Source: Mimachlamys varia
Lineage: Eukaryota; Mollusca; Bivalvia; Pectinida; Pectinidae
Assembly: GCA_947623455.1 (NCBI GenBank)
Contig: OX392542.1
Location: 5,587,625-5,651,624, forward strand
Length of the DNA stretch: 64,000 bases
Direction: 5' to 3'
A program made the translations under genes and the position numbers. The first letter of the stretch is position 1; each line of letters opens with the position of its first letter. This document shows positions 11,601-32,413 of the stretch, in pieces. Below the pieces are notes generated by a model. That model was not told where the DNA came from and ran no database searches. It saw nothing but the letters and a program-made list of their open reading frames with translations.

Positions 11601-13710
11601 ACACGGAGAGCCTATAGAGTCTAGAGGTGGAAGTCTTGGTTTTGAAGAAAAAAATAGCCTCGCGGGAGAGAACGGCCAGGCGGGGGAGGTCACGGCCGGA
11701 GGGGAAAGGGTGAATATGTGATTTTTTCTGTCCAAAAACTATGTTTGAACAGGAACATCGGACATCGACTGCATTTAAAAGATATCTTATAGAGAGGGTG
11801 AAAGAGCCTATAAGTATAAGGGACATGACGTCAGACCGTCCTGTCCACACTGTGCAGCGTGCAATATGGATCTACAACGTGCGATATTCCAAGGAAACCA
11901 AAGGACCTTCTCAAGCTCAGAAGAGGTAAATAAGATGTAGGATAGTATAAGCTTTTCACGTTTGGTTTCCCAAGATCAGCCATTTTCGTATTCGATAATG
12001 TCGAAGACTCCAGAATAAGGGATCATAAGTCTTAATGTAACGGCGTTAATTCAAGAGGTTCTAGCAGGACTGCTCCATCTTTACTATAGAGAGTGGTTCT
12101 CCGGTGTTCTTGTAATGAATTAATCCTATTCCAAGCATTACCAATCTGCATGTGATGTGATATGGGGTTGTCGGTTTTCGCTTAAACCTCGAGGCCTTAT
12201 CACACTACAGCACAGACAATGAAACTTCTCTGTTGCCTACGGGAACAAGTGTGAGATTTCGGATTGTACTTTCTACAACACTTCACAATTGCTTAGGAAA
12301 AGATAAACCTGCTATAATCTGCCTGGGGATTCTAAAACGTCACTATTGCGTCATCAATGTATGCAGTGTAACAAGAATAACGTTATGAATTCAGTCACAT
12401 ACTGGTATTGCATCTGTCATTGATGATGACAAGCGATGAACTGATGCACCATAACAGTTTATTTTACGTTAGGAAAGTGTGATAAAAGCCTCGTGCTAAA
12501 GTTCATTTGAATCTTACCCTCGGGTTTCTCATTGCACAGTACGTCACACAGGCGTGATAGATTTAACTGGTATTTTTTTTTATGAAGTTCTTGATCTCAT
12601 TTGCTTCCTTGTGTCTTGTTCCGTATTCGTGACTGATGACGTCATTGCATAATTAAGAACTTTGTATTACTAGTTCCCTGTTTGGTCAAAGGTGAACATC
12701 AGGCTTTGAGTGTTAAAAGGTAAACATAATTATATCGATAGTTCATATACCCCGAATTCCCATGATATCGGTTTCGCTTTCTTGACGTTAAGTGATATTC
12801 CTCTGAATATTAGACGTGTTATGTTTTTTGAAAACAAAAATAATATAATCCCAGAAAACCCGACATTATACATGTACATTGCATTATAGTTTTGCTTTCG
12901 TGGCGTGATATCCCTCATTGAATAATTATGACATAAATTACATGGACAAACTCAACCAATCAATACTCACAGCTGTGTCACTGTTGAGAAACAGCCATTT
13001 TGTATTATAAAGCAGGAGAGTATTATACATACACATATTAATATGATATTATATTTACATATTCACTAGATTGATCCAATATTTGCATATACTAACTTAC
13101 CTTCAAGTACTCAAGATGGAGTTTGTACACTAATAAGCCTTCGGTTGGTACTAATCAATACCTCCTAACGACGATATAAAACCGTCTAGTCGTTTAGAGA
13201 TACGTTACCATGGTTAGCCTTTGGTTAGTGAGGTATAAAAGGGCCTATCGCCCTGTAAAATGTCCTCGTCTGCTGTTATTACTTCTTTGTCCCTATTGTA
13301 TCTATCTACGCACATGCATCCTATCAATATCAACATCTATTTGTTCGACCCCAACACAGATTATATACAAAAATAGTGATACCTTTACGTTATACATCAT
13401 ATCTCAATTTACACTCAGAATTTCAAACGAAAGATCCAGTGCCAACATTGGATTATACTGTTAATATTTCTTCTGTTATCTATAATATAGGTTTGTACCA
13501 GGTATGTGTTATATAGGCTAATAGGAAATATTTAGATCCATGACGATGTACAGTATTTAGGTAGCTTTACGGTATCAAAATCATTAACATATTTCATGAA
13601 ACATAAACTGTTTATATAGATTATTTCTGAAAAAATGAACTGAATCTGAACAATGGACTTACGCGAGCCGTGAAGACAAGGAACACCAAATAAATATATG
13701 TAATCCACAT
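2587..13710 (-). CDS. TNF receptor superfamily member, eleven exons, 3' end not found
   Basis: Coding exons in transcript order are 13710-13663, 10954-10870, 8932-8783, 8263-8129, 7677-7602, 6172-5985, 5315-5255, 4514-4396, 3960-3895, 2867-2808 and 2625-2587. Every junction is AG/GT and the phases agree, giving 342 residues plus one base. Residues 1-16 are a signal peptide (MWITYIYLVFLVFTAR). Cysteine-rich repeats follow: C35/C40/C49/C58/C61, then C108/C110/C124/C130, then C143/C146/C160/C166/C185. The third ends in AGNTTMDTVCGE, a classic TNFR signature with a sequon at N178. A transmembrane helix lies at about 250-273, and the charged tail begins KLQKR. TNFRs bind TNF-like ligands at the cell surface and signal through adaptors. 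No death domain is visible in the part recovered. The last exon found ends in phase 1, so at least one more exon is needed; it may lie below 2587 or off the left edge. The family call is firm; the subfamily is not assigned. Confidence 0.9.
2808..2867 (-). CDS. TNFR exon 10: cytoplasmic tail
   Basis: It encodes IQAEEDCKPRVTPVTTVND. The acceptor is TTTTTAG and the donor is GTACGT in phase 1. Confidence 0.7.
3895..3960 (-). CDS. TNFR exon 9: cytoplasmic tail
   Basis: It encodes IHIKDVKTGERLIKEGGNDK and a following Thr. The acceptor is TGTTACAG and the phase 1 donor is AACAG|GTATAA. No known motif is recognised. Confidence 0.7.
4396..4514 (-). CDS. TNFR exon 8: transmembrane helix
   Basis: MLTFAVLFMGVSLCVLAVLL and the residues after it form one hydrophobic helix, followed by the stop-transfer sequence KLQKR. 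The acceptor is TTTGACAG and the donor is GTAAGA in phase 1. Confidence 0.85.
5255..5315 (-). CDS. TNFR exon 7: juxtamembrane segment
   Basis: Nineteen whole codons, ETPKIPPDRLVIESGGHTI. The acceptor is ATTACAG. The phase 2 donor supplies AG for the Arg codon completed by the transmembrane exon. Confidence 0.75.
5985..6172 (-). CDS. TNFR exon 6: last CRD and membrane-proximal stalk
   Basis: It starts at NCTLYNRETVLAGNTTMDTV (residues 165-184), the most diagnostic TNFR stretch in the gene, and continues into a Thr- and Val-rich stalk to residue 227. The donor is GTATGT in phase 1. Confidence 0.9.
6840..6932 (+). mobile_element. Retroelement tail fragment, copy 1
   Basis: A diverged copy of the tail shared by the loci at 37.2, 38.1, 41.4, 43.2 and 58.1 kb; it contains TTTTGAGTTCGGATTA and GTTGACGC. 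It lies in TNFR intron 5 on the opposite strand to the gene. Confidence 0.55.
7602..7677 (-). CDS. TNFR exon 5: cysteine-rich repeat
   Basis: Residues 140-164 read GKCTPCPDGYFNPQW and then a cysteine at 160. The acceptor is TTTCCAG. The donor is the weak AA|GTAAAT in phase 2, which is confirmed by the fit to exon 6. Confidence 0.8.
8129..8263 (-). CDS. TNFR exon 4: cysteine-rich repeat
   Basis: Residues 95-139 include CKCDTFRGYAGSDFMLCQ followed by KCPPGMSFGSQ. Both the spacing and the CPPG turn match TNFR repeats. The donor is GTGAGT. Confidence 0.85.
8307..8411. repeat. Short inverted-repeat element
   Basis: The arms at about 8307-8339 and 8378-8411 are near-perfect inverse copies, sharing AAATATATTTCAC and TGGCAGATTT, around a 38-bp loop. 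It lies in TNFR intron 3, just upstream of exon 4, and looks like a tiny MITE. Confidence 0.5.
8783..8932 (-). CDS. TNFR exon 3: cysteine-rich repeat
   Basis: Residues 45-94 include FCKRNKTADYCHRCPIG, a typical CRD core of C...YC..CP.G, and end in IDIDCPPG. The acceptor is TTTTAG and the donor is GTAATA. Confidence 0.85.
9718..9800 (+). mobile_element. tRNA-derived SINE-like sequence
   Basis: GTGGTGGCCGAGTGGACTAG resembles a pol III A box and GCGGATTCGAGGC a B box, with tRNA-like spacing. The cloverleaf is not intact, so it is a SINE relic and not a tRNA gene. Confidence 0.45.
10611..10835. repeat. 29-bp minisatellite in TNFR intron 2
   Basis: About seven units built on GATGTAAGCGATATAATTAT. 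The central copies are almost identical and the outer copies are degraded. Confidence 0.85.
10870..10954 (-). CDS. TNFR exon 2: start of ectodomain
   Basis: It encodes AASQNLVYHT...CDAGS, residues 17-44, with the first two ectodomain cysteines. The acceptor is TTTCAG and the donor is GTGAGT in phase 1. Confidence 0.8.
10955..13662. other. TNFR intron 1, no confident gene
   Basis: Mostly unique AT-rich sequence. A plus-strand frame at 11741-11929 (contains FKRYLIERVKEPISIRDMTS) has a protein-like composition and ends near AAGAG|GTAAAT, but no partner exon or family was recognised. Confidence 0.3.
13663..13710 (-). CDS. TNFR exon 1: start codon and signal peptide
   Basis: Sixteen codons from ATG at 13710 to the donor CGC|GTAAGT. 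The peptide is hydrophobic and fits a secretory signal. It joins in phase 0 to the exon beginning GCA GCT TCC at 10954. I chose this ATG because it is the one in frame with the donor and followed by a hydrophobic run; a longer open frame here (13532-13861) is in a different reading frame. Confidence 0.8.
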
Positions 13711-14426
13711 AGTTAATCCATAAGAGGTCTCTACAAATAGCGCTATAGCTAGTTATTATATTTCGTTCGATATCTGGGGATTCCCTACAATGACTGGATC
13801 TATTTTTAGCGCTAAAACTACGAGTAGGTTTTGCGTCTATTGCTGCCACTATTCTGTGCATGTCATTTTCTCCCCTCCCGCTCCGGAAAAGCTTGAATTG
13901 CTACCAATTGCATGATATCTGTACTATTTGAAAGCCTTTACCTAACAGGAAATGATGTTCCCATGGTATTGTTAATAATTATGATGACTTTAATTATCTA
14001 TATGCGATTTGTAACAAAGAAATCAGTTTTTCACTCCCATTGCTCATTTAAATATTACGTCTCTGCTCATGGCCTGACCTCTTGTGTATACATGCGTGTT
14101 ATATATATACCTCTCTGTGCTTTACACTCGTATACGGAATGAACTGGCATGCATGGCGTACTTTGCTGTTAAACTTTGATTATATAATCGCGCCATAACC
14201 AAATAGCCTGATTTTGATTTCAATGATAAATTACCTTATACATGTGCATAAACCAAAATACTTGATCAATTTGTCGGTCGGAAGAATTAATTCGTAACCA
14301 CAGTGAAAATCCGCCCTCTGGATATGATAACGTTATTTACGAGTTATTTCCCCTGATTGTCACTAACGTTGTGATATATATAGTTTATTTACGTGTATAC
14401 TGAATGCACAAGCTTGCTCGATTTTT
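13711..14426. other. TNFR 5' flank, nothing recognised
   Basis: Upstream of the TNFR start on its own strand. No TATA box in a convincing position and no open frame with family character. Confidence 0.3.
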
Positions 14427-16020
14427 AGCTCACCTGGTCCAAAGGACCAATGTGAGCTTATGCCATACCGTGGCGTCCGGCGTCCGTCGTCCGTCCGTCC
14501 GTCCGTCGGTCAACAATTGACTTCTTCTTCATAACCACTGATCAGAATTTAACTAAATTTGGTAGGAAGCATCCCTGTGTGGCTGGGATTCAAATTTATA
14601 CAAATTATGGGGCTGACCCCCCAGGGGCCTGAGGGGCGGGGCCAAAAGGGGTCCATTTGGCAATATTGATATAAATGACTTCCTCTCTGGAACTAAGCAA
14701 TGTATGGCATTTATATTTCAGTGGTAGCATCCCTAGGTGGCTGGGATTCAAATTTATACAAATGATGGGGCTGACCCCCCAGGGGCCTGAGGGGCGGGGC
14801 CAAAAGTGTGTAATTGGCAATATTGATATTAACAACTTCTTCTCTGGAACTAAGCAATGTATGGCATTTATATTTCAGTGGTAGCATCCCTAGGTGGCTG
14901 GGATTCAAATTTATACAAATGATGGGGCTGACCCCCCAGGGGCCTGAGGGGCAGGGCCAAAAGTGTCTATTTGGCAATATTGATATTAACGACTTCTTCT
15001 CTGGAACTAAGCAATGTATGGCATTTATATTTCAGTGGTAGCATCCCTAGGTGGCTGGGATTCAAATTTATACAAATGAAGGGGCTGACCCCCTGGGGCC
15101 TGAGGGGCGGGGCCAAAAGTGTCTATTTGGCAATATTGATATAAACCACTTCTTCTCTGGAACTAAGCAATGTATGGCATTTATATTTCAGTGGTAGCAT
15201 CCCTAGGTGACTGGGATTCAAATTTATACAAATGAAGGGACTGACCCGCAAGGGGCCTGAGGTGCGGGGCCAAAAGTGTATAATTGGCAATGTTGATATT
15301 AACGACTTCTTCTCTGGAACTAAGCAATGTATGGCATTTATATTCCAGTGGTAGCATCCCTAGGTGGCTGGGATTCAAATTTATACAAATGATGGGGCTG
15401 ACCCCCTGGGGCCTGAGGGGCGGGGCCAAAAGTGTCTATTTGGCAATATTGATATAAACCACTTCTTCTCTGGAACTAAGCAATGTATGGCATTTATATT
15501 TCAGTGGTAGCATCCCTAGGTGGCTGGGATTCAAATTTATACAAATGATGGGACTGACCCGCAAGGGGCCTGAGGTGCGGGGCCAAAAGTGTATAATTGG
15601 CAATGTTGATATTAACGACTTCTTCTCTGGAACTAAGCAATGTATGGCATTTATATTCCAGTGGTAGCATCCCTAGGTGGCTGGGATTCAAATTTATACA
15701 AATGATGGGGCTAACCCCCCAGGGGCCTGAGGGGAGAGCCAAAAGTGTCTATTTGGCTATATTGATATAAACCATTTCTTCTCTGGAACTAAGCAATGTA
15801 TGGCATTTATATTTCAGTGGTAGCATCCCTAGGTGGCTGGGATTCAAATTTATACAAATGATGGGGGTGATCCCCCATGGGCCTGAGGGGCGGGGCCAAA
15901 AGTGTCTATTTGGCAATATTGATATTAACCACTTCTTCTCTGGAACTAAGCAATGTATGGCTTTTATATTTCAGTGGTAGCATCCCTAGGTGGCTGGGAT
16001 TCAAATTTATACAAATGATG
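14427..16020. repeat. Satellite of about 157-bp units with a hairpin head
   Basis: The block opens with a hairpin at about 14428-14460, where AGCTCACCTGGTCC is answered by GGACCAATGTGAGCT, and a CCGTCCGTCCGTC run at 14487-14508. Then come about nine to ten units of about 157 bp; the motif GCATCCCTAGGTGGCTGGGA recurs near 14727, 14884, 15041, 15198, 15355, 15512, 15667, 15824 and 15981. Each unit carries a GC-rich patch with GGGGCCTGAGGGGCGGGGCC. The open frames here merely follow the repeat. Confidence 0.9.
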
Positions 16021-17500
16021 TATACGAATGAGGAGACGAATGGTTTTTCCTTACTGTTTACGATAACATGATACGTTGTATGTGTTTCCTCGAGTGTAAC
16101 CTGGGTGAAATATGATTAACAAGTATCAGTTTCCTTACCTAAAAGGCCATAACCATGAATCGATTGGTTTTCATTGAGACAAGTAGCATACACATCATGT
16201 CACTGATATTCAGTAAAACATGATTGTTGAACACGTTTTTTTCTCGAAAGGAATATGAAGCTTAACATTCTTATTTTATTGAATATTAGTCTAAATTTGA
16301 AACAAAGCAAAAAACAAAATAGTATTGACCACCCTGTCGCACATAACGTTTTATTTGAAAACCTATTGCATACTTATTTTGAGAAATGGTAATATTAGTC
16401 ACTTTTCATTTGAAATTACTCAAATGTTTCATTTTTGAATGTTTTTCTTTTAATATGGAAGTTCATCTTTTCCCGTCAAATTAGAAAAAAATAATATATA
16501 TGTACCAACCTATGCCCCTTTGGGAACCCCAAAAACTCATTTTAATCAAGTTTTCAAACTGTCATTTCCCTGCCAACACTTGAGTTTGTGAGTGGATATT
16601 ACACAAACAAGGCTCTACCTAATATGTGAATTCTGAACTAAGTCATAAGTCGCTTAGGCAAACTATTTTTAACGATGACGTGTATTTGCCAGTCAAAATT
16701 TAAAAGTCAAATGAAAAATCAATTAGATTAGGATTACTGTAAGCAAAGTTGTTTTTGCGTACGATTTATTTTCGCGTATTTTGCAGATATGTAGCGTGGA
16801 AATATATTTCACACTTAAATGTATTAAATTAGAAATGTTGTAGTTTAGTTGTGTTTTGTTTAGAGTAATAGTAGTGAGCTAGGTATATATGTATACATAG
16901 GGTGTGCATAGGGTGTGTACATGTATGTGTATACACGGGGCAGCAGGGAGCTAGGTTTCCATATAAGGAGTTGTTTACGTACTGTGTTATCGGGAAGCTG
17001 TGTATTAGGGCCCAGTTTGACTGACAGATTGCATAAGGCCAGTATAAATTTAGTAACAGATTCCTATTTAGGACTCACACAACTAAATAATTTACTATAT
17101 GTTATTACTAAGCTTTAGAGCTAATAACTTTAATATTTGAAGTTCAAAACACTAGTGACAACTGCCTGGATTCACAGATACATACATGGCAAAGACTTCA
17201 AATGCCATTTTATCAGAAGTTTCGTGGCATTTTAGCTCGCTACGGGCGTCTGCTTCGGACAACTGGAAATTTACATATCAAACCAGTGAAATGGGACGGG
17301 AACACCCTCTGACATTTTACCCCATATCAATCCGCCATCACATATCAAAATCTACCAAAAGTATACATTTTTGTAAAGTTAAATATCTATAGATTTCATT
17401 CAATGCAGAGTATGTCAACAATTACCTATTTAGATTATTCAGAATCACTGTACTTAGCCGGAACAAATTTTCGGTAGGGACTACAAACGTATGAAACACC
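16021..17500. other. Non-coding, AT-rich
   Basis: No gene or element with definable ends. The 16740-16800 stretch resembles sequence at 18085-18120 (TCGCGAAA-type repeats), so a larger insertion may lie between them. Confidence 0.3.
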
Positions 17501-18066
17501 TCGTGATAGGCTGATTTAGTTGTGTGATTCCTTTATAACTAGTGTAAGTCACTGCTTTAGCCAATCAGAGAGAGTGAGGAGCGAGCTCTAAGTAGGTCGG
17601 AGGAGCGAGAGGAGCAGGGTTTAACCAATCAGCGTGAGTGAGGAGCGAGAGAGGAGCCGAATCTAGGTAGGAGGAGCCGATGTTAGCCAATAAGAATGCA
17701 GTATGAAAGTGGTATATAAGGGGTGACAGTAACGAAAACGAGAGAGAAAAACTTTACTTTGAGGAATACTCCACGCAACTTGTGATCAGATTTATGGGAT
17801 GTACTTAGTGTGTTCGTATGACTATGGAATACATTATGACTGGGAATTATCGCCCGTGGATATTATGTGAGACAGTGTGCTTTGGATGCTAAGTGTGTAC
17901 GTGTTTACTTCTGAATGGGATGTATTTGGACTTAGTATATGATATGTTGAACTTCATGGATGTGTAAATAAAAAGATGTGAACTTTAGTCTCGTTTTAGT
18001 TGTCCCTGACGTAGTCAGCTTTCCATCTCGAACTTATAGTAATAGCGTCTCGTGTATACCCGAGTG
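17501..18066 (+). promoter_or_regulatory. Promoter plus poly(A) module, probable LTR
   Basis: Three CCAAT boxes (near 17558, 17625 and 17684) sit ahead of a TATA box, GGTATATAAGGGG, at 17711-17723. About 250 bp downstream is AATAAA (near 17967), followed by a GT-rich stretch. Promoter and poly(A) signal in one roughly 500-bp unit without an ORF is LTR-like. Exact ends and a target duplication were not found. Confidence 0.45.
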
Positions 18067-18186
18067 GATAACGCTACAGATAATTATAAATCGCAAAAAT
18101 TAATCGCCGCGAAATAATTTCAATCAGAAATATGCCAACAGTAGGAGTATTCTGACATAGTCGTTTCATATCGAAACGCGAAATTA

Positions 18187-18576
18187 AATGCCCAATTTAC
18201 TTAACTTCAGCGAAATTTTCGTGATTCTGAAAAATTCTGAAAAAAAAAAATCCATTTGATAACCATGCAAAAAAAAACCTAAAACGAAGTAAACCTGAGC
18301 GGTAACTAACAAGAAACTCTTGACAGAAAAATCCAAAGAATTGAAAATAATTCAGGTGGGGCCCACTTCAACAACAAACCGAAGGTAGAAGACGTTTCGA
18401 AATGGACGCGTGTTTACAAATAGCGTGTTTCAACTGCTGCTGTACCGGTAACCGCGAAAGAATTCATCTTGAATTTTACTGATATCAGTTAATCTTAGCT
18501 AAATCTATAAATATAATAAGTTCTTAGGCTTGATTTTCGCTTCGAGTTTTGCCGAAAGTTGCGTATATTAGGCCTT
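18187..18576 (-). mobile_element. 390-bp MITE with TA target site, copy A
   Basis: Bounded by TA dinucleotides and terminal inverted repeats of the AAGGCCCAATATACGTAACTT type. It is an inverted copy of the element at 34781-35165, sharing GGTGGGGCCCACTTCAACAA-like and ACTGATATCAGT cores. There is no coding capacity. Confidence 0.75.
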
Positions 18577-19769
18577 TAAGTCGCCGAGAAAATCAGTTGG
18601 TTATCAGTATCAAAAGATAACATATTTACTCATATTTGTTTTAATGTAACAACGAATGACCTGTTGAAGCCTTACATTGATAAATGGTAGTCCTTAAAGC
18701 TAACTGGAAGGTCAGTTTTCAACCATTTTATTGACTCATATACATTTACATTCGATATTATTCAACGTTCTTGTTGTCATTGAACGGCACGATGTGCAAA
18801 ATGTAGTGACACAGAAACACGTGTCGGTAGGTACAGTACAGGCCCGTACACGATACCGTTTATCAATCATGATAAACACCACTTATAGTTCCTAATTTGA
18901 ATGCAATCAAATTACGTACGTTTCTACTTGTGTGTATCAAGTGCAGTCATTGAGGCCGAAGCAGGGTTGTCTGTGTCCGGAATATTGTACATTTAACGTT
19001 TACGAGCATGTTGACTCCTGCACAGGTCTAATCATTAATCACACATAAAACCTACTGAGGATAAAATTGTTTGTCATTTTAAAAATTGCCGAGCACTAAT
19101 GACGTATTCATTGAAATTACTCTATAATTTAGAAATGTTTTAATGAAATAATCATGGTCCTCAAAAAGGTGCATCAGCATTAACTGAACATAATTGTTAA
19201 TTATCAGTTCCATGTTCAATAATTCATGAAATTTTAAGAAAACACTTAAATTAAAACTCATCTTACTGACCAGATTTAATAATTCATGAAAAGAAAATGA
19301 AACAAACAAACAACATTAAATGTTCTGAAAGTAAAACTCCGAGATCGGGGTTCGAGCACTAAGGTCCTAATCACATGCAGTAGAGTCAGTTTAACCAGTT
19401 GCAGTACTTTGTATTTTGACTCAGTCTCGATGTGCAGTGAAAGCTATGGATACTACTCTATGTACCAGATACTGGAGGGGCGGGCCTAGTAGGAGACATG
19501 TAGTAAATTATTTCTTTTTCTACTGGGCGAATGACAGAGTACTGTTCAATTTTGACATTAATCAATCGTGTGTGAATGGGAATCAGTTTGGGTAAAACAG
19601 TGGGTCTAAGCCCTCTGGGCCCTGAGGCCAGTGGGGCAGGGCCAATATAGAGGAATTGTTGGAAATTCTTTAACATATTCTTCTTATGTATTAGTCACCC
19701 AATATTGTCCAATTTTAGTCCTTGAAGCATCCTTGGGTAAAGGGGAATCAATATGGTAAAGACGATTCG
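18577..19769. other. Non-coding; diverged relic of the 157-bp satellite unit near 19600
   Basis: The 19475-19650 stretch contains CTCTGGGCCCTGAGGCCAG and GGGGCAGGGCC, resembling the GC-rich patch of the 14.5-16 kb satellite. Otherwise nothing is recognised. Confidence 0.35.
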
Positions 19770-20735
19770 CAGGGGCGTAGCTGCCATGTAAGCACATAAG
19801 CCCGTGCTTGCACATCATTTTTCCACAGATATTTCATAATTCGACTAATAATCAAAGTCCACTGATAATGTTACTATTTTTAATCGACTTGTCAGATTAA
19901 CACTGCAGGCTGCAGAAAATTTGCTATTCGTATAATTATGTTATAATCGGGTTTTTAGTCATGAATATGGTATCATACAATATTAATGTTATAACACCAT
20001 TGTGATGCCATAACAAATGACGTCTTCATGGCGTTATATGACTGTCTTGGAAGTGAAATTTACCTTTTTAATCGAGAAATAAATTTGAGGGTTTTTGTGT
20101 ATTTTCTCATGAATATAAGTTATGGTATAAATATAATCTTACGCTCGTGTCAATGTTACTGTATTATTTAATATGTCACTGCCCTAAAGGCTCGGGACGT
20201 ATTAAATTATCTAACTCGTTTAATAAATCCCATATTACACATTGACACTCATGCTTGCAAGATCCTCTATTTAGTGCATCTATATTAGAATGATATAAAT
20301 ATTGCCAATTTTGGATATCGACTTTTCGGTCGTTTAAAATGACAGCAAAAATAATTGATGATGAGCCTGTTAAATTATTCGAAATTATGCCGAAGAAAAT
20401 AAGCGAGATGTATAATTAAAGCTATACCTAATTTGAAAGCGGCAAAATCACATCGCATAATACTTACTGACAGAGACGTGAATGTAACACAGATGGCTTT
20501 TATGTCTCTGTTATTGCATACTAACGAGTTAATGTCTTAAGAAACGTATGTTTATTAATTTTGTTTTAAGACATCATGGACGTTAAACATATCATCGTAT
20601 TTTATTTTTACATCAACGATTTGTATAATGATACGACCAAATGACACTATTTGAAGTAACTGCTAATAAACGCTCGCAGGGCTTGCACATTGAAACACCT
20701 ACGTATACGCTACGCCCTAAGCAGCTACGCTCCTG
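19770..20735. mobile_element. hAT-like non-autonomous transposon
   Basis: The left end CAGGGGCGTAGCTGCC and the inverted right end CAGGAGCGTAGCTGCT match at 14 of 16 positions. The flanking octamers ACGATTCG and ACGATGGA agree in the first five bases, compatible with a decayed 8-bp duplication. The length is 966 bp with no transposase frame. Confidence 0.6.
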
Positions 20736-22709
20736 ACGATGGATGTGAACCTCCCCCAACATCCATATCCTCAATCTCGGGGCTAGAGGGGGAGGTATTA
20801 CCTTTTTTTTACTTGGCCAGACTGATGGGCCCCGTAGGAAGGATACCAATCCATTTCCATACTTACGAATGACAATATCTTGATCTAATTGGGTCTGAAG
20901 AATACTTTAGTTGAGGGGGCTCAATTTATTGGGTATGAAAAAACATTGCGATACAATATAACCTCTTTGTAATTGTCATTTCATTATATATTGTTCCGTC
21001 CCGATGTACATGTACGCTTCATCAGATAGTGGGCAGGTCAAATCGCCCTTAGTTCGTGGTCAGGTATCTGTCCTTAGTTCCTTTTGTTATTTTCCTTGAA
21101 ATGTACCCATTTTGAAAAGGCTTTCATTACAAATTCAGTAATGTTTCCCCTTGCTAACCTGTGATGCTCTTTCAGTATTGGGACTGGTGACCAACTATAG
21201 TTGCTTGCTATGCTAATATGACTCGTAAATCATTTCTTTCACTCATTTTCTAAAATAACTCTAAACTTTTCAGTGCTTCAGAAGAACATTTGGACCTGCA
21301 ATATCTTCTTTGATTTTTTGCCCTCCATCAAAAATTATGATTATGGGTATTATAGTGGATGCTGGACGCTATTAAAAAGTGAAGGAAATTGATACAGTGA
21401 GGGGGGGGGGGTGTTTTTATTAGATTTTTTAGTAGAGCTATAAGATAAAAACATTGTGAGTTTAAGGTGTGTGTTCGAGATCAACAAGGGCTGCGTTGTG
21501 TATACATGTATGTGCCTTGAAGCAAGGTAACCTACATGTTTTTATAAAGTTTGTAGCAATTACGAACCTAATATCATAGCTTTTTTTATTCTATTTTTTA
21601 AGTATATTGTACATGTAATAACAAACACATGCAGTTACAAAGACTTGTTATGGGAAACAATATCATAGAGACAATTAAGTACACGAGCAAAGCAGCACAT
21701 TCAACATCACAGAAAAGATAACATAATACAATTAATGAAACCATAGTGTAAGCATTGCAAATGTGTATATGGTAGGCCTACACTAGTTGTTTTTTTCTGT
21801 TAAAGATTAAAAAAAAACCACCATAACAGGGAAATATACATACATGTTAATATAGCAAAAATGTAACAATCGACAGGATCGACACTGATGCAGTGTGATT
21901 TAATAATCATTTATGGTTCAGATCTATAAATTTGAGTTAAAAGTATTTGACTGAATATGTTGCATGTTTAAATCAAATATGAATTTAAAACAGGAATCAA
22001 AGAAAGCATAAAAACCATACATGTATATGATAGTTAAAGGAGGTAATCAGTTATCGTGTAAGGGGATGTGTAATGACTGCATGAGATTCCAGGGGGGGGG
22101 GGGGCAATTTGCACTTCGTGGTCAAACCTGGTTGTAATCTGTACTGCGATCTTTTACATGATGTCGTTAAAATAATTACAAATCTTGGAAAGAAAACGCA
22201 AGACCATTTTTGCACCTGATGAAATCCTAACTTTAAGTATTTAGTGTGTTCATGTTTTATTCTTTATATTATCATTAATATGTCATCTTTTTCAGAAATA
22301 TAATCGATTTTTAACTATGTCATCGTTACAATGCTTTAGCTCTAAAATAGCTGCTCTAATATAATTATTCTGGTCGTTTAGGCCCGTTTTCAGGTCTTTA
22401 GTGGGTCCCAGCTATCGCTTAGATGAATGAAAAATAATATATCGTGTATGTCTAATGAACAATGAAATTAATTATATACCACAACACTATTCAATATTGA
22501 TATATTATTAAATAACTACACTATATACTTATAAATGTTTATTTTGAAAATATTTTATTTTTATTTTTATTAGCGTGGTTCTAAGCGGCATAATTCTGTT
22601 TTTCCCAAAAATGTACGATTTGCTGGGTAGAAAGAAAGTAGCACTACATCTGTTGTAAATGGTCGATCGTTTCGCGTGTTTCAGTGGACGTTGATATGCT
22701 CCATTAGAA
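20736..22709. other. TMEM185 5' flank and upstream spacer
   Basis: No gene. It contains guanine runs of 11 (21401-21411) and 13 (22092-22104) bases. The TMEM185 5' UTR and promoter must be near its right end, but no clear core element was seen. Confidence 0.35.
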
Positions 22710-32266
<9,557 letters not shown>

Positions 32267-32413
32267 ATCAAGACAAAAATTATGATCATCTTCATTCTCA
32301 TCATCCATACTTATCTATTCACAAGTCACAAGCAAGTTTTTAATTTCCTTTCACAAGTATTACAAAATGATTTCCTTGCTCCAATCTTATTGTAGGAACC
32401 TAGTAGGATTTGG

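Noticed and set aside
13532..13861. 109-codon minus-strand frame over TNFR exon 1
   Set aside because: A different frame from the signal peptide and with no family character; the 16-codon exon fits downstream phase and function.
14605..16071. Repeated 60-88 codon frames on both strands
   Set aside because: Copies of the 157-bp satellite unit read in various frames.
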